The position numbers and the translations under genes were made by a program. 64,000 nt of DNA from Pseudomonas sp. UBA6562 (GTDB lineage Bacteria; Pseudomonadota; Gammaproteobacteria; Pseudomonadales; Pseudomonadaceae). Shown here piece after piece: positions 44,176 through 52,940 of the stretch (positions are counted from its first letter, which is position 1; each line of letters begins with the position of its first letter). The DNA is taken from contig NZ_DJJS01000001.1 of the NCBI RefSeq assembly GCF_002434265.1, positions 248,001-312,000 on the forward strand. Direction: 5' to 3'. Under the pieces are notes generated by a model, which made no database searches, was not told the origin of the DNA, and saw only the letters and a program-made list of their open reading frames with translations.

Positions 44176-45271
44176 ATGGAAATCCAACCGATCCTCAATA
44201 CCATCAAGGACCTCACCGAGCGGTCCCAGTCGATTCGGGGGTATCTTTGACTACGATCACAAGCATGACCGCCTGATCGAAGTCAATCGCGAGCTGGAAG
44301 ACCCCAACGTCTGGAACAAGCCCGAGTACGCCCAGGCCCTGGGCCGTGAGCGCGCCATGCTGATGCAGGTGGTCGAGACCCTGGACAAGATGTCCGGCGG
44401 CCTGGCCGACTGCAAGGACCTGCTCGACATGGCCGTCGAGGAAGACGACGAAGGCGCGGTCGCCGATGTGGTCGCCGAGCTGGACGGCCTGGAGACCGAG
44501 CTGGCCAAGCTCGAATTCCGCCGCATGTTCAGCGGCGAGATGGACATGAACAACGCCTACGTCGACATCCAGGCCGGTTCCGGCGGCACCGAAGCGCAGG
44601 ACTGGGCCAACATCCTGCTGCGCATGTACTTGCGCTGGGCCGACAAGCGCGGCTTCGACGCCACCATCATCGAACTGTCCGAAGGCGAAGTCGCCGGCAT
44701 CAAGGGCGCCACCGTGCACATCAAGGGCGAGTACGCCTTCGGTTGGCTGCGCACCGAGATCGGCGTGCACCGTCTGGTGCGCAAGAGCCCGTTCGACTCC
44801 GGCGCCCGTCGCCATACCTCGTTCTCGGCGGTGTTCGTGTCCCCAGAGATCGACGACAAGGTCGAGATCGACATCAACCCGTCGGACCTGCGCATCGACA
44901 CCTACCGCTCCTCCGGTGCCGGTGGCCAGCACGTCAACACCACCGACTCGGCGGTGCGGATCACCCACGTGCCGACCAACACCGTGGTGGCCTGCCAGAA
45001 CGAACGCTCCCAGCACGCCAACAAGGACACCGCCATGAAGATGCTGCGGGCCAAGTTGTACGAACTGGAGATGCAGAAGCGCAACGCCGCGTCCCAGGCG
45101 CTGGAAGACAGCAAATCGGACATCGGCTGGGGCCACCAGATCCGCTCGTACGTGCTGGACGACTCGCGCATCAAGGACCTGCGTACCGGCGTCGAGCGCA
45201 GCGACTGCAACAAGGTGCTGGACGGCGACATCGACCAGTACCTGGAAGCCAGCCTCAAGCAGGGCCTGTAA
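44176..45271 (+). CDS. prfB: Peptide chain release factor 2 with programmed +1 frameshift
   Basis: Starts at ATG 44176, reads 24 codons, meets an in-frame TGA at 44248-44250, and continues in the +1 frame from GAC at 44249, giving about 364 residues. The slippery context GGGGGTATCTTTGAC is the conserved one, with an SD-like G-run upstream of CTT-TGA-C. Downstream are the stop-recognition SPF (VRKSPFDSGARRH) and catalytic GGQ (SSGAGGQHVNTTDSAVRI). RF2 reads UGA and UAA, so low RF2 raises frameshifting, an autoregulatory loop. It is followed by lysS, as in many Proteobacteria. Confidence 0.97.
44241..44250 (+). promoter_or_regulatory. prfB recoding site
   Basis: TAT CTT TGA C, with the shift on CTT at 44245-44247 and the stop at 44248-44250. 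The G-run at 44237-44241 provides the internal Shine-Dalgarno at the usual close spacing. Confidence 0.95.
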
Positions 45272-45380
45272 GCCTCCAGTCCCTGGCCGGTACCGTCGCC
45301 GCGTGCCGGCCAGGCGGTCCGGCGACCCGGCGATCCCTCACCCGCGAGGGCCACGAACACCTGATGGAAAGAATGACGAA

Positions 45381-46883
45381 ATGAGCGACCTCAAGACCGA
45401 AGCCCAAGACCTGCAACAGGAAGAAAACGCCCTCATCGCCCTGCGCAAGGAAAAGCTGGCGGCCGAACGCGCCAAGGGCCAGGCCTTCCCCAACGACTTC
45501 CGCCGCGACAGCTACTGCGACGACCTGCAGAAGCAGTACGCCGACCAGACCAAGGAAGCCTTGGAAGCCGCAGCGATTCCGGTCAAGGTCGCCGGTCGCA
45601 TCATGCTCAACCGTGGCTCGTTCATGGTGATCCAGGACATGACCGGGCGCATCCAGGTCTACGTCAACCGCAAGACCCTGCCGGCCGAAACCCTGGCCGC
45701 CGTGAAGACCTGGGACCTGGGCGACATCATCAGCGCCGAAGGCACCCTGGCCCGTTCCGGCAAAGGCGACCTGTACGTCGAGATGACCGACGTGCGCCTG
45801 CTGACCAAATCCCTGCGCCCGCTGCCGGACAAGCACCACGGCCTGACCGACACCGAGCAGCGCTACCGCCAGCGCTACGTCGACCTGATGGTCAACGAAG
45901 ACACCCGCCACACCTTCCGCGTACGCTCGCAGGTGATCTCGCACATCCGCCAGTTCCTCATCGAGCGCGACTTCCTCGAAGTCGAGACACCGATGTTGCA
46001 GACCATTCCCGGCGGCGCGGCGGCCAAGCCGTTCGAAACCCACCATAACGCCCTGGACATGGCCATGTTCCTGCGCATCGCGCCGGAGCTGTACCTGAAG
46101 CGCCTGGTCGTCGGCGGCTTCGAGAAGGTTTTCGAGATCAACCGCAACTTCCGCAACGAAGGCGTCTCGACCCGGCACAACCCCGAGTTCACCATGCTCG
46201 AGTTCTACCAGGCCTACGCCGACTACCGCGACAACATGGACCTGACCGAGGAACTGTTCCGCGAGTTGGCGCACAAGGTGCTGGGCAGCACCGACGTGCC
46301 GTACGGCGACAAGGTGTTCCACTTCGGCGAGCCGTTCGTGCGCCTGTCGGTGTTCGATTCGATCCTCAAGTACAACCCCGAGCTCACCGCCGCCGACCTG
46401 CAAGACGTCGAGCGCGCCCGCACGATCGCCAAACAGGCCGGTGCCAAGGTCCTCGGCCACGAAGGCCTGGGCAAGCTGCAGGTGATGATTTTCGAAGAGC
46501 TGGTCGAGCATAAGCTGGAGCAGCCGCACTTCATCACCGAGTACCCGTTCGAGGTCTCGCCCCTGGCGCGCCGCAACGACGACAACCCGGCCGTCACCGA
46601 CCGCTTCGAGCTGTTCATCGGCGGCCGCGAAATCGCCAACGCCTACTCCGAGCTCAACGATGCCGAAGACCAGGCCGAACGCTTCCTGGCCCAGGTGGCC
46701 GAGAAGGACGCCGGCGACGACGAAGCCATGCACTTCGACGCCGACTTCGTACGCGCATTGGAGTACGGCATGCCGCCGACGGCGGGCGAGGGCATCGGCA
46801 TCGACCGTCTGGTGATGCTGCTGACCAATTCCCCGTCGATCCGCGACGTCATCCTGTTCCCGCACATGCGCCCACAGGCTTGA
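45381..46883 (+). CDS. lysS: Lysyl-tRNA synthetase, class II
   Basis: 500 residues. An N-terminal OB-fold anticodon-binding domain (AIPVKVAGRIMLNRGSFMVI) is followed by the class II core with motif 2 (FEINRNFRNEGVSTRHNPEF) and motif 3 (GEGIGIDRLVMLLTN). The ATG at 45381 gives the usual MSDLKTEAQ start; the open frame runs earlier but into unrelated sequence. 109 bp after prfB, closed by a strong terminator. Confidence 0.98.
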   Translation: MSDLKTEAQDLQQEENALIALRKEKLAAERAKGQAFPNDFRRDSYCDDLQKQYADQTKEALEAAAIPVKVAGRIMLNRGSFMVIQDMTGRIQVYVNRKTLPAETLAAVKTWDLGDIISAEGTLARSGKGDLYVEMTDVRLLTKSLRPLPDKHHGLTDTEQRYRQRYVDLMVNEDTRHTFRVRSQVISHIRQFLIERDFLEVETPMLQTIPGGAAAKPFETHHNALDMAMFLRIAPELYLKRLVVGGFEKVFEINRNFRNEGVSTRHNPEFTMLEFYQAYADYRDNMDLTEELFRELAHKVLGSTDVPYGDKVFHFGEPFVRLSVFDSILKYNPELTAADLQDVERARTIAKQAGAKVLGHEGLGKLQVMIFEELVEHKLEQPHFITEYPFEVSPLARRNDDNPAVTDRFELFIGGREIANAYSELNDAEDQAERFLAQVAEKDAGDDEAMHFDADFVRALEYGMPPTAGEGIGIDRLVMLLTNSPSIRDVILFPHMRPQA

Positions 46884-46889
46884 CGAACC

Positions 46890-46913
46890 AGCCGCCTTTC
46901 GAGGCGGCTTTTT
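46890..46913 (+). terminator. Intrinsic terminator of lysS
   Basis: AGCCGCC-TTTCGA-GGCGGCT followed by TTTTA, 7 bp after the stop. A classic Rho-independent terminator. Confidence 0.93.
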
Positions 46914-46965
46914 ATTGCCTGTGTATGTCGTAGGTGCGCCGGGCATCATTACAGGAGATTGCTCA

Positions 46966-47682
46966 ATGACCCCCGCCATGCCCCACCCAGGTGCCGCCGG
47001 CATCGCCAGCGCCGTTGCCGAAAGCGTGCAGTACCAAGGGCGCAAGACCGTGCGCCAGGGCAGCGAACAGCGCCGCCAGCAGATTCTCGACGCGGCCATG
47101 CGCATCGTCGTGCGCGACGGCGTGCGTGGCGTGCGCCACCGCGCCGTGGCCGCCGAGGCGCAGGTGCCGCTGTCGGCCACCACCTATTACTTCAAAGACA
47201 TCGAAGATCTGCTGACCGATACCTTCGCCCAGTACGTCGCGCGCAGCGCCGACTACATGGCCACCCGCTGGGCCAGCACCGAAATCCTGCTGCGCGAGAT
47301 GATCGCCCGTGGCGACGGCGGCGCGGCGGCCCGTGCCCAGCTGGCCGACGAGGTGGCGCGCATGGCGGTCGATTACGTGATGCGCCAGTTGCAAGGCCGC
47401 CGCGACTACCTGATCGCCGAACAGGCCTTCCGCCAGGAAGCGCTGCTGTGCCCACGCCTGGCCGAACTGGTCAGGGCCCACGAGCAGATCCTGCTGCACG
47501 GCGCGCACCAGTTGCTGCAGGTGATCGGCTCGCCCCAGCCGGAGCAGGACGCGCTGATGTTGACGGCCATCATCGAGCAGATGGAATATCGGGGGCTGCT
47601 CGAGCGGACCGATACCCAGAGCGAAGCGCAGATGCTGGCCATCCTCAGCCGTTTCCTGCACCTGGTGCTGGCGGCTGGTTGA
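46966..47682 (+). CDS. TetR-family transcriptional regulator
   Basis: 238 residues. After an N-terminal extension of about 35 residues, the TetR helix-turn-helix reads QILDAAMRIVVRDGVRGVRH and VPLSATTYYFKDIEDLLTDT. The C-terminal ligand domain has a two-helix dimer interface. The start at 46966 has AGGAG upstream. It heads a five-gene operon (29 bp to the next start) and probably regulates it, by position. Ligand unknown. Confidence 0.9.
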   Translation: MTPAMPHPGAAGIASAVAESVQYQGRKTVRQGSEQRRQQILDAAMRIVVRDGVRGVRHRAVAAEAQVPLSATTYYFKDIEDLLTDTFAQYVARSADYMATRWASTEILLREMIARGDGGAAARAQLADEVARMAVDYVMRQLQGRRDYLIAEQAFRQEALLCPRLAELVRAHEQILLHGAHQLLQVIGSPQPEQDALMLTAIIEQMEYRGLLERTDTQSEAQMLAILSRFLHLVLAAG

Positions 47683-47711
47683 GCGCCCCCGACCCTTTCA
47701 AGGAGAGCCCG

Positions 47712-48266
47712 ATGAAACCCTGGCCCGTGCTGTTGGCGATGTCGTTGCTGCTGTTGGGCGGCTGCCTGGACACCTTCGAACACCCCGTGCCCGGCGCCCA
47801 GGCCGCGCCCAAGGCCCTGCTCGGGCAATGGCGCAGCAAGGACGCCTGGGGCGAGCCGCTGACCTTGACCATCAGCCAAGCCAAGGGCAACGCCTACCAG
47901 GCTGTGGCGCGGGCCAAGGGCAAGCCGGCGCGGACCTATCGCTTCAGCGTCGCGCAGCATGCCAACCGCTGGTACGTCTCGGGTCCGGCGCCGGAGGCAG
48001 CGGGGCAGGGCTTCGTCATCGGCGGCTTCGAACTGAACGCCGAGCAGCAACTGCTGCTCTACAGCCTCGACCCCGAACAACTGCGCCAGGCGGTCGAGCA
48101 GCACGCGCTGAGCGGTCGCAGTGCGGCGCCCAGCGACGAAGACGATGCCAGCGGTCCGGCCCTGCACATCGACAGCCCAGCGGCGCAAGTGATGTCCTAC
48201 CTGGACGATCCGGCCAATTCCGACGTGTTCGTGGAAGCCGCACGCTTCCAGCGCGTCCGCCCTTAA
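47712..48266 (+). CDS. Putative lipoprotein of unknown function
   Basis: 184 residues. Lipoprotein signal MKPWPVLLAMSLLLLGGC with the lipobox LLGGC, so the mature protein starts at Cys18. The rest is soluble, with alternating short strands and no recognised domain. It is preceded by AAGGAGA and lies between the TetR gene and the DUF1704 gene (24 bp), which suggests an envelope role with them. I do not recognise a named family. Confidence 0.82.
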   Translation: MKPWPVLLAMSLLLLGGCLDTFEHPVPGAQAAPKALLGQWRSKDAWGEPLTLTISQAKGNAYQAVARAKGKPARTYRFSVAQHANRWYVSGPAPEAAGQGFVIGGFELNAEQQLLLYSLDPEQLRQAVEQHALSGRSAAPSDEDDASGPALHIDSPAAQVMSYLDDPANSDVFVEAARFQRVRP

Positions 48267-48290
48267 GCGTTCGCCTCCAAGGAGTCCGTC

Positions 48291-49568
48291 GTGGACGAGT
48301 ACCAACAGACCATCCGTGCGCTGTCCGACCGCATCGTCGCGGCGCAGACGCCGATCCGCGTGCTCGATGCGGTGAAGTGGGACGACGGCATCAAGCAGGC
48401 GTTCATCGAGCACAACGGCACGGTGCCGCCGGCAGTGGACCGTGCCTATTACCAGAACCGGCCGTTGGGTTTCGACTCCAACGCGGTCAAGGCCGAGTTC
48501 CAGAGCATCGAGCGCGACATCACTCGGCGCCTGGGCCAGTTCAACCCGGTCGGGCAGATCATGCGGCGCATGTGCAAGGAGTACCGCATGGTGGTGCGCA
48601 TGCTCGAAGCGCGCGGCACCGAGGATTTCGGCCTGATTTCCCAAGAGCTGTACGGCGCGGCTTCCGACGCTTTCCATGCCGGCGACCCGACCCTGGCCGA
48701 CCTGGGCCTGATGCTGTCCGACTACCTGGACAACATCGATGGCCGCGGCGATTTGAAGGACGAACCCAAGAACCTCACCGCCAAGGAAGCGGTGGAGATT
48801 CTCCAGCGGCGTCTGAACAAGGTGTTCGGCGAAGCGGAAAGCACCATCCGCGTGTTCGAGTCCGACGGTATCGTCGCCGACGCCGCCGCCGGTGCCGACT
48901 ACATCAAGGTGCGCGCCGACGCGCTGTTCAACAGCCGCGACGTGCGCGCCCTGGAAGTGCACGAAGGGCTGGTGCACGTGGGCACTACCCTGAACGGGTT
49001 GAACCAGCCGATCTGCACCTTCCTGGCCAAAGGTCCGCCCTCGTCGACCGTGACCCAGGAGGGCCTGGCGATCCTCATGGAAGTGATCGCCTTCGCTTCC
49101 TACCCCAGCCGCCTGCGCAAACTGGCCAACCGCACCCGGGCCATCCACATGGTCGAGCAGGGCGCCGACTTCATGCAGGTGTACGCCTTCTTCCGCGAGC
49201 AGGGCTTCGACCTCGGCCAGAGCTACAGCAACGCCAGCCGTGTGTTCCGCGGGTCGGTGCCCAATGGTCTGCCGTTCACCAAGGACCTGTCCTACCTCAA
49301 GGGCTTCATCATGGTTTACAACTACATTCAGTTGGCCGTGAAGAAGGGCAAGCTCGAACAGATTCCCTTGCTGTTCTGCGGCAAGACCACCCTCGAAGAC
49401 ATGCGCACCTTGCGCCAACTGGTCGAAGAGGGCCTGGTGGAGCCGCCCAAATACCTACCCGAGCAGTTCCGCGACATCAACGCGTTGGCGGCCTGGATGT
49501 GCTTCTCCAACTTCCTCAACCACCTGAGCCTCGACCGCATTGAAGCCGACTACGCGAACATTCTCTGA
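48291..49568 (+). CDS. DUF1704 / QEGLA-motif protein, putative zinc metallopeptidase
   Basis: 425 residues. Known in annotation as flavohaemoglobin expression-modulating QEGLA motif protein. VHEGLVHVGTTLNG contains an HExxxH motif and SSTVTQEGLAILMEVIAF supplies the QEGLA Glu, the arrangement of the zinc site in the DUF1704/MATCAP metallopeptidase family (eukaryotic tubulin-tail carboxypeptidases). No signal peptide, so it is likely cytoplasmic. GTG start at 48291 with AAGGAG upstream. It overlaps the following hydrolase gene by 29 bp. Substrate in bacteria unknown. Confidence 0.87.
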   Translation: MDEYQQTIRALSDRIVAAQTPIRVLDAVKWDDGIKQAFIEHNGTVPPAVDRAYYQNRPLGFDSNAVKAEFQSIERDITRRLGQFNPVGQIMRRMCKEYRMVVRMLEARGTEDFGLISQELYGAASDAFHAGDPTLADLGLMLSDYLDNIDGRGDLKDEPKNLTAKEAVEILQRRLNKVFGEAESTIRVFESDGIVADAAAGADYIKVRADALFNSRDVRALEVHEGLVHVGTTLNGLNQPICTFLAKGPPSSTVTQEGLAILMEVIAFASYPSRLRKLANRTRAIHMVEQGADFMQVYAFFREQGFDLGQSYSNASRVFRGSVPNGLPFTKDLSYLKGFIMVYNYIQLAVKKGKLEQIPLLFCGKTTLEDMRTLRQLVEEGLVEPPKYLPEQFRDINALAAWMCFSNFLNHLSLDRIEADYANIL

Positions 49569-50463
49569 GCGCCTGCGCGCCCTGGCCCTGGCCTCGACCC
49601 TGTTGCTGGTCAGCGGGTGCAGCAGCCTGCTGTTCTACCCCGAACCCGGCCAACCCTTCACTCCGGAACGGGCGAAGATCGCCTGGCGCGACCTGACCCT
49701 GACCACCACCGACGGCGTACGCTTGCATGCCTGGTGGCTGCCGGCCAAGGCCGGGGTGGCGGTCAAGGGTACGGTGCTGCATTTGCATGGCAACGGCGGC
49801 AACCTGGCCGGCCACCTGGGCGGCAGCTACTGGCTGCCCGAGCAGGGTTATCAGGTGCTGATGGTCGACTACCGCGGCTACGGCCTGTCGCAGGGCACGC
49901 CGAGCCTGCCGGCCGTGTATCAGGACATCGCTGCGGCACTGGACTGGCTCGACCGTGCGCCCGAGGTGCAGGGCAAGCCGCGCTACCTGCTGGGGCAGAG
50001 CCTGGGCGGCGCCATGGCCATCCATTACCTGGCGGCCCACCCCGAGCAGCGCCAGCGCTTCAGTGCGCTGGTGTTCGACGGCGTGCCGGCCAGCTACCGC
50101 GACGTCGGCCGCTATGCGCTCGGCACGTCCTGGCTGACCTGGCCGTTGCAAGTGCCGCTGGCCTGGCTGGTGCCCGACGGCGACAGCGCGATCCGTTCCA
50201 TCGAGCGGCTCGACAGCCCGCCCAAGCTGTTCTTCCACAGCATCGACGACAACCTCGTGCCGCTGGACAACGGCATCCGTCTGTATCAGCACGCGCCGCC
50301 GCCACGGGTGCTGCAACTGACCCGTGGCGGCCATGTGCAGACTTTCGCCGACCCCAACTGGCGTGAGGTGATGCTGCGCTTCCTCGACGACCCCAACCGC
50401 TTCAACGGGCTGCGGCGCCTTGCCGAAGTGCCCAACTACCCAGAACCCAAGAGCCCGCAATGA
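49540..50463 (+). CDS. Lipoprotein alpha/beta hydrolase
   Basis: 307 residues with a lipobox near residue 27 (LLLVSGCSS). The alpha/beta-hydrolase core shows the oxyanion segment LHLHGNGGNLAGHLGG, the nucleophile elbow GQSLGGAM (Ser), Asp in SIDDNLVPLDN and His in RGGHVQTF. BAAT/YfhR-type (CGI-58-like) esterases are closest by eye. The start is TTG, lying inside the DUF1704 gene (29-bp overlap); no ATG or GTG would keep the signal peptide. Substrate unknown. Confidence 0.8.
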   Translation: MKPTTRTFSERLRALALASTLLLVSGCSSLLFYPEPGQPFTPERAKIAWRDLTLTTTDGVRLHAWWLPAKAGVAVKGTVLHLHGNGGNLAGHLGGSYWLPEQGYQVLMVDYRGYGLSQGTPSLPAVYQDIAAALDWLDRAPEVQGKPRYLLGQSLGGAMAIHYLAAHPEQRQRFSALVFDGVPASYRDVGRYALGTSWLTWPLQVPLAWLVPDGDSAIRSIERLDSPPKLFFHSIDDNLVPLDNGIRLYQHAPPPRVLQLTRGGHVQTFADPNWREVMLRFLDDPNRFNGLRRLAEVPNYPEPKSPQ

Positions 50464-50777
50464 GTGAAGAACGCAACGCCATCCCACTGATCCTCACCGG
50501 GATCGGCAGCATCGCCGTGACGGTCGGTGCGCTGTGGTACTACGGCTACCTGCATTTCGCCAAACCCGAAGACGCTTTGCTGTTGCAGGACTACACCATG
50601 CTCAAGACCTTGCCCGGCGAGGACTACAAGGTGTCGTTGGCCCCGGCCGACCAGGTGGCGCAGTGCATCGACGGCGTGCTGGTGCTGTTCGACACCCAAC
50701 AGAAGGGTCTGACCGGGGTGCTGGTGGACAATCGCAAGCGCGCAGTGCGCTGCACGGCAGCGCCTACGCAACCCTGA
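50460..50777 (+). CDS. Small single-span membrane protein
   Basis: 105 residues. One hydrophobic segment (IPLILTGIGSIAVTVGALWY) near the N-terminus, then a small soluble domain. The ATG overlaps the hydrolase stop (ATGA). Last gene of the TetR operon. Function unknown; its position suggests a role with the lipoprotein hydrolase at the membrane. Confidence 0.8.
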   Translation: MSEERNAIPLILTGIGSIAVTVGALWYYGYLHFAKPEDALLLQDYTMLKTLPGEDYKVSLAPADQVAQCIDGVLVLFDTQQKGLTGVLVDNRKRAVRCTAAPTQP

Positions 50778-50820
50778 ACCGATTGGCGTTCCTGCGCATT
50801 CGCCGGTGCGGCGAAGGCAT

Positions 50821-50852
50821 AAAAAAACCCTGCCATCGAGGCAGGGTTTTTA
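50821..50852. terminator. Bidirectional intrinsic terminator
   Basis: AAACCCTGCC-ATCGA-GGCAGGGTTT with A-runs on one side and T-runs on the other, between the convergent TetR operon and the OmpA-like gene. Confidence 0.93.
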
Positions 50853-50868
50853 TTTTCAGCCGTAGGGC

Positions 50869-51651
50869 TTAGCGCATGGTGGAACGCGCTTTCACTGGCT
50901 GATTGTCGTTGGAAATGGTGACTTCCACGCGACGGTTCTGGGCACGGCCCGAGTTGCTGGAGTTGTCGGCGATCGGGTATTCCTTGCCATAGCCTTGCGA
51001 GACGATGCGCGATGGGTCGACACCGGCACGCACCAGGGCAGTGCTGACGGCGCCGGCACGGCGGTCGGACAGCGACAGGTTGTAGCTCTGCGAGCCGACG
51101 CTGTCGGTGTAGCCTTCGACGATCACTTTGCGTTCTGGGTTCTCGGACAGGAACTGAGCCAGCTTGGTGATGTTCGGCAGGGCGCTAGGCTTGAGCTGGG
51201 CCTTGTTGAAGTCGAACAGCACGTCGCCGAAGGTCACCAGGGTGCCACGGTCGGTCTGCTTGGCGTTCAGCTCGTTCTGCAGTTTCTTGATCTGTGCGTC
51301 ACGGGCGTCCAGACGGGCTTTGGCGCGCTCGGCGGCAGCGCCTTTCAGCTCGCCTTCGGCGGTGCGCAGGGCGATGGTCTGCTTGGCGACTTCGACGCGC
51401 TGGTTGGTCAGGTAGGCCAACTGGTCGACTTTCTTGTCGTCTTCGCGGTCCAGGTAGGCTTTGTCGGCCTTGTTCAGGAAGTCTTGCGCGTCCTTGGTTT
51501 CCAGGGCGGCGACTTTGCTCGACTGCGGATCGCTCTGCAGGGCCGAGAAGTTGGTGCGGGCCGATTCCAGGTTAGGGTTCGGATCGTGCGAGCAAGCTGC
51601 AAGACCGACGCTCAGGGCCAGAAGGGCAGGGATCATGACGTGTTTGCGCAT
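50869..51651 (-). CDS. OmpA-family peptidoglycan-associated lipoprotein
   Basis: 260 residues. Lipobox in LSVGLAAC, mature from Cys20. A long coiled-coil-like helical section (residues about 30-140, with AAAERAKARLDARDAQIKKL) precedes an OmpA_C domain (VIVEGYTDSVGSQSYNLSLS, RIVSQGYGKE, GRAQNRRVEV), which binds peptidoglycan. The start has an AAGGAAG site. It is downstream of the DUF4398 gene (50 bp), the two forming an envelope operon. A structural or stabilising role is inferred. Confidence 0.9.
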   Translation of the reverse strand: MRKHVMIPALLALSVGLAACSHDPNPNLESARTNFSALQSDPQSSKVAALETKDAQDFLNKADKAYLDREDDKKVDQLAYLTNQRVEVAKQTIALRTAEGELKGAAAERAKARLDARDAQIKKLQNELNAKQTDRGTLVTFGDVLFDFNKAQLKPSALPNITKLAQFLSENPERKVIVEGYTDSVGSQSYNLSLSDRRAGAVSTALVRAGVDPSRIVSQGYGKEYPIADNSSNSGRAQNRRVEVTISNDNQPVKARSTMR

Positions 51652-51701
51652 TGTGTTCTTCCTTTGATCGTTAACGAAGTCTGGAGAGGGTGGGGCGACG
51701 C

Positions 51702-52115
51702 TTATTCGGCGGCGCGCAGACCTTCTTCACGTACGTCCTGGACCCCTTGGCGAGCGTCCTGTACGGCTTTCTGGGCTTTGGCGGCCTGAGCCTTGCGCTC
51801 GGCTACGCGGGCGTCCCATTCGGCCTGCTCGGCGAGGACTTTGGCGTCTTCGTACTTCTTGTCGTGCATGGCGATTTCGGCTTTCTTGAACTTGTCCTGG
51901 GCAGCTTTCATTTCCACTGCCGCGAACTCGGTGCCGCCAGCGCTGACCGCAGAGTTCACCGCCGACTGGGTCACGGCATACTGCTCGGTCGGGGGCTTGC
52001 CAGCGCAACCGGCCAGAACCAGGCTGCTGCCCAGGGCCAGTGCTGCCAGCTTGAGCCCGCGCACGTTGAAGGAAGAGGATTTTGCGATGCGGGTCTTCAT
52101 GGTGGTCAACTCCAT
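51702..52115 (-). CDS. DUF4398 lipoprotein
   Basis: 137 residues. Lipobox GSSLVLAGC, mature from the Cys. The remainder is a helical, Ala/Lys/Glu-rich coiled coil (VEMKAAQDKFKKAEIAMHDK), the DUF4398 pattern. The start at 52115 (MELTTMKT) has AGGAG 7 nt upstream; the internal Met at 52100 is less well placed. It is encoded next to an OmpA-like lipoprotein with a similar helical region, so they may act together at the outer membrane. Confidence 0.87.
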   Translation of the reverse strand: MELTTMKTRIAKSSSFNVRGLKLAALALGSSLVLAGCAGKPPTEQYAVTQSAVNSAVSAGGTEFAAVEMKAAQDKFKKAEIAMHDKKYEDAKVLAEQAEWDARVAERKAQAAKAQKAVQDARQGVQDVREEGLRAAE

Positions 52116-52475
52116 TGGTCACTCCTGATAACGACGATGTCCGACGGATCTATCGCTGTTTCCCTGGTCGTATCGAGCGCCGCAACGCCCGTGTTTACAG
52201 GGTTCTGCCGTGATGGCTACTGGGTGTGACCGGGCCGTTTTTTGAATAGTTCCGATAAATTCGTGCGCTAACGATCTTTTTAGCTGACTGATTGGTCAGG
52301 CGTTTTTCATGGAACTAACCACTATGGAAAGGGCTCTGGCAGGTGCCCCAACTGTAGGAGCGGCTTCAGCCGCGATGGGCCGCAAAGCGGCCCCATACGA
52401 GGCCCGCCTGAGCTCTTTGCAAGCCGGCACCGTCCGGTCTCCGCTCGCCCTCGACCTCTGCAGCCATTACCGCGC
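52116..52475. other. 360-bp intergenic region with a REP element
   Basis: It holds the promoter of the DUF4398 gene and a REP element at 52353-52394. An open frame at 52309-52611 runs through the REP element and antisense into a gene; it is not credible. Confidence 0.6.
52353..52394 (-). repeat. P. putida-type REP element
   Basis: Two hairpins: GGGCCGC-AAA-GCGGCCC and GCGGCT-TC-AGCCGC, ending in the conserved GCTCCTACA tail on the minus strand. The sequence and architecture match the widespread pseudomonad REP family. A single copy in this window. Confidence 0.9.
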
Positions 52476-52811
52476 TTATCTGGGCTCTGGCTCATCAGGG
52501 CGGTGCAAATGCTCACGCGCCAGCGCCAGAAACCGGGGCGTGGCGCCCACGTCCTCATACAGCGGATCGCCTTCTTCGTCCGTCGCGATCACCTGCGTGC
52601 CTTTCACATAAGGAAAGCTTGCCTCCAGCTCTTCCAGGGCCGCGCCGACCAACTCGCCTAAAAGCTCTTGAGCCATACGCTTGGGATACATCTCCACCAG
52701 TGCGGCCAGGCGCGCTTCGGCTTCCGGATCCAGGTGCAGGACATGACCGGTCGGGCTCAGCGAGCCTTTGGCAGTGTGTTCCCAATGCTGGGCCAATTCG
52801 CGGATTTTCAT
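52476..52811 (-). CDS. Conserved protein, sometimes labelled pilin assembly protein
   Basis: 111 residues (MKIRELAQHWEHTAKGSLSP onward). The central helices read RLAALVEMYPKRMAQELLGE and the C-terminus DEEGDPLYEDVGATPRFLAL. Database labels sometimes say pilin assembly; I see no pilin or membrane feature and would treat the role as unknown. The ATG at 52811 has GGAGGTG upstream, a strong site. It is divergent from ppc (129 bp). Confidence 0.8.
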   Translation of the reverse strand: MKIRELAQHWEHTAKGSLSPTGHVLHLDPEAEARLAALVEMYPKRMAQELLGELVGAALEELEASFPYVKGTQVIATDEEGDPLYEDVGATPRFLALAREHLHRPDEPEPR

Positions 52812-52940
52812 GATCACCTCCAGGGTTTGGGCATGACACTGTTTCAGAGAGGCACCGGCACGGGTTAGTTGCGCTTGCCTTGGCGCAGCCCGCGTGGGCA
52901 CTCTTGGTCACGAGCTGTTTCCAGGACCGGAGAAAGGCCG

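Noticed and set aside
52309..52611. Plus-strand frame MELTTMERALAG
   Set aside because: Runs through a REP element and antisense into the 52476-52811 gene; no ribosome binding site or family.
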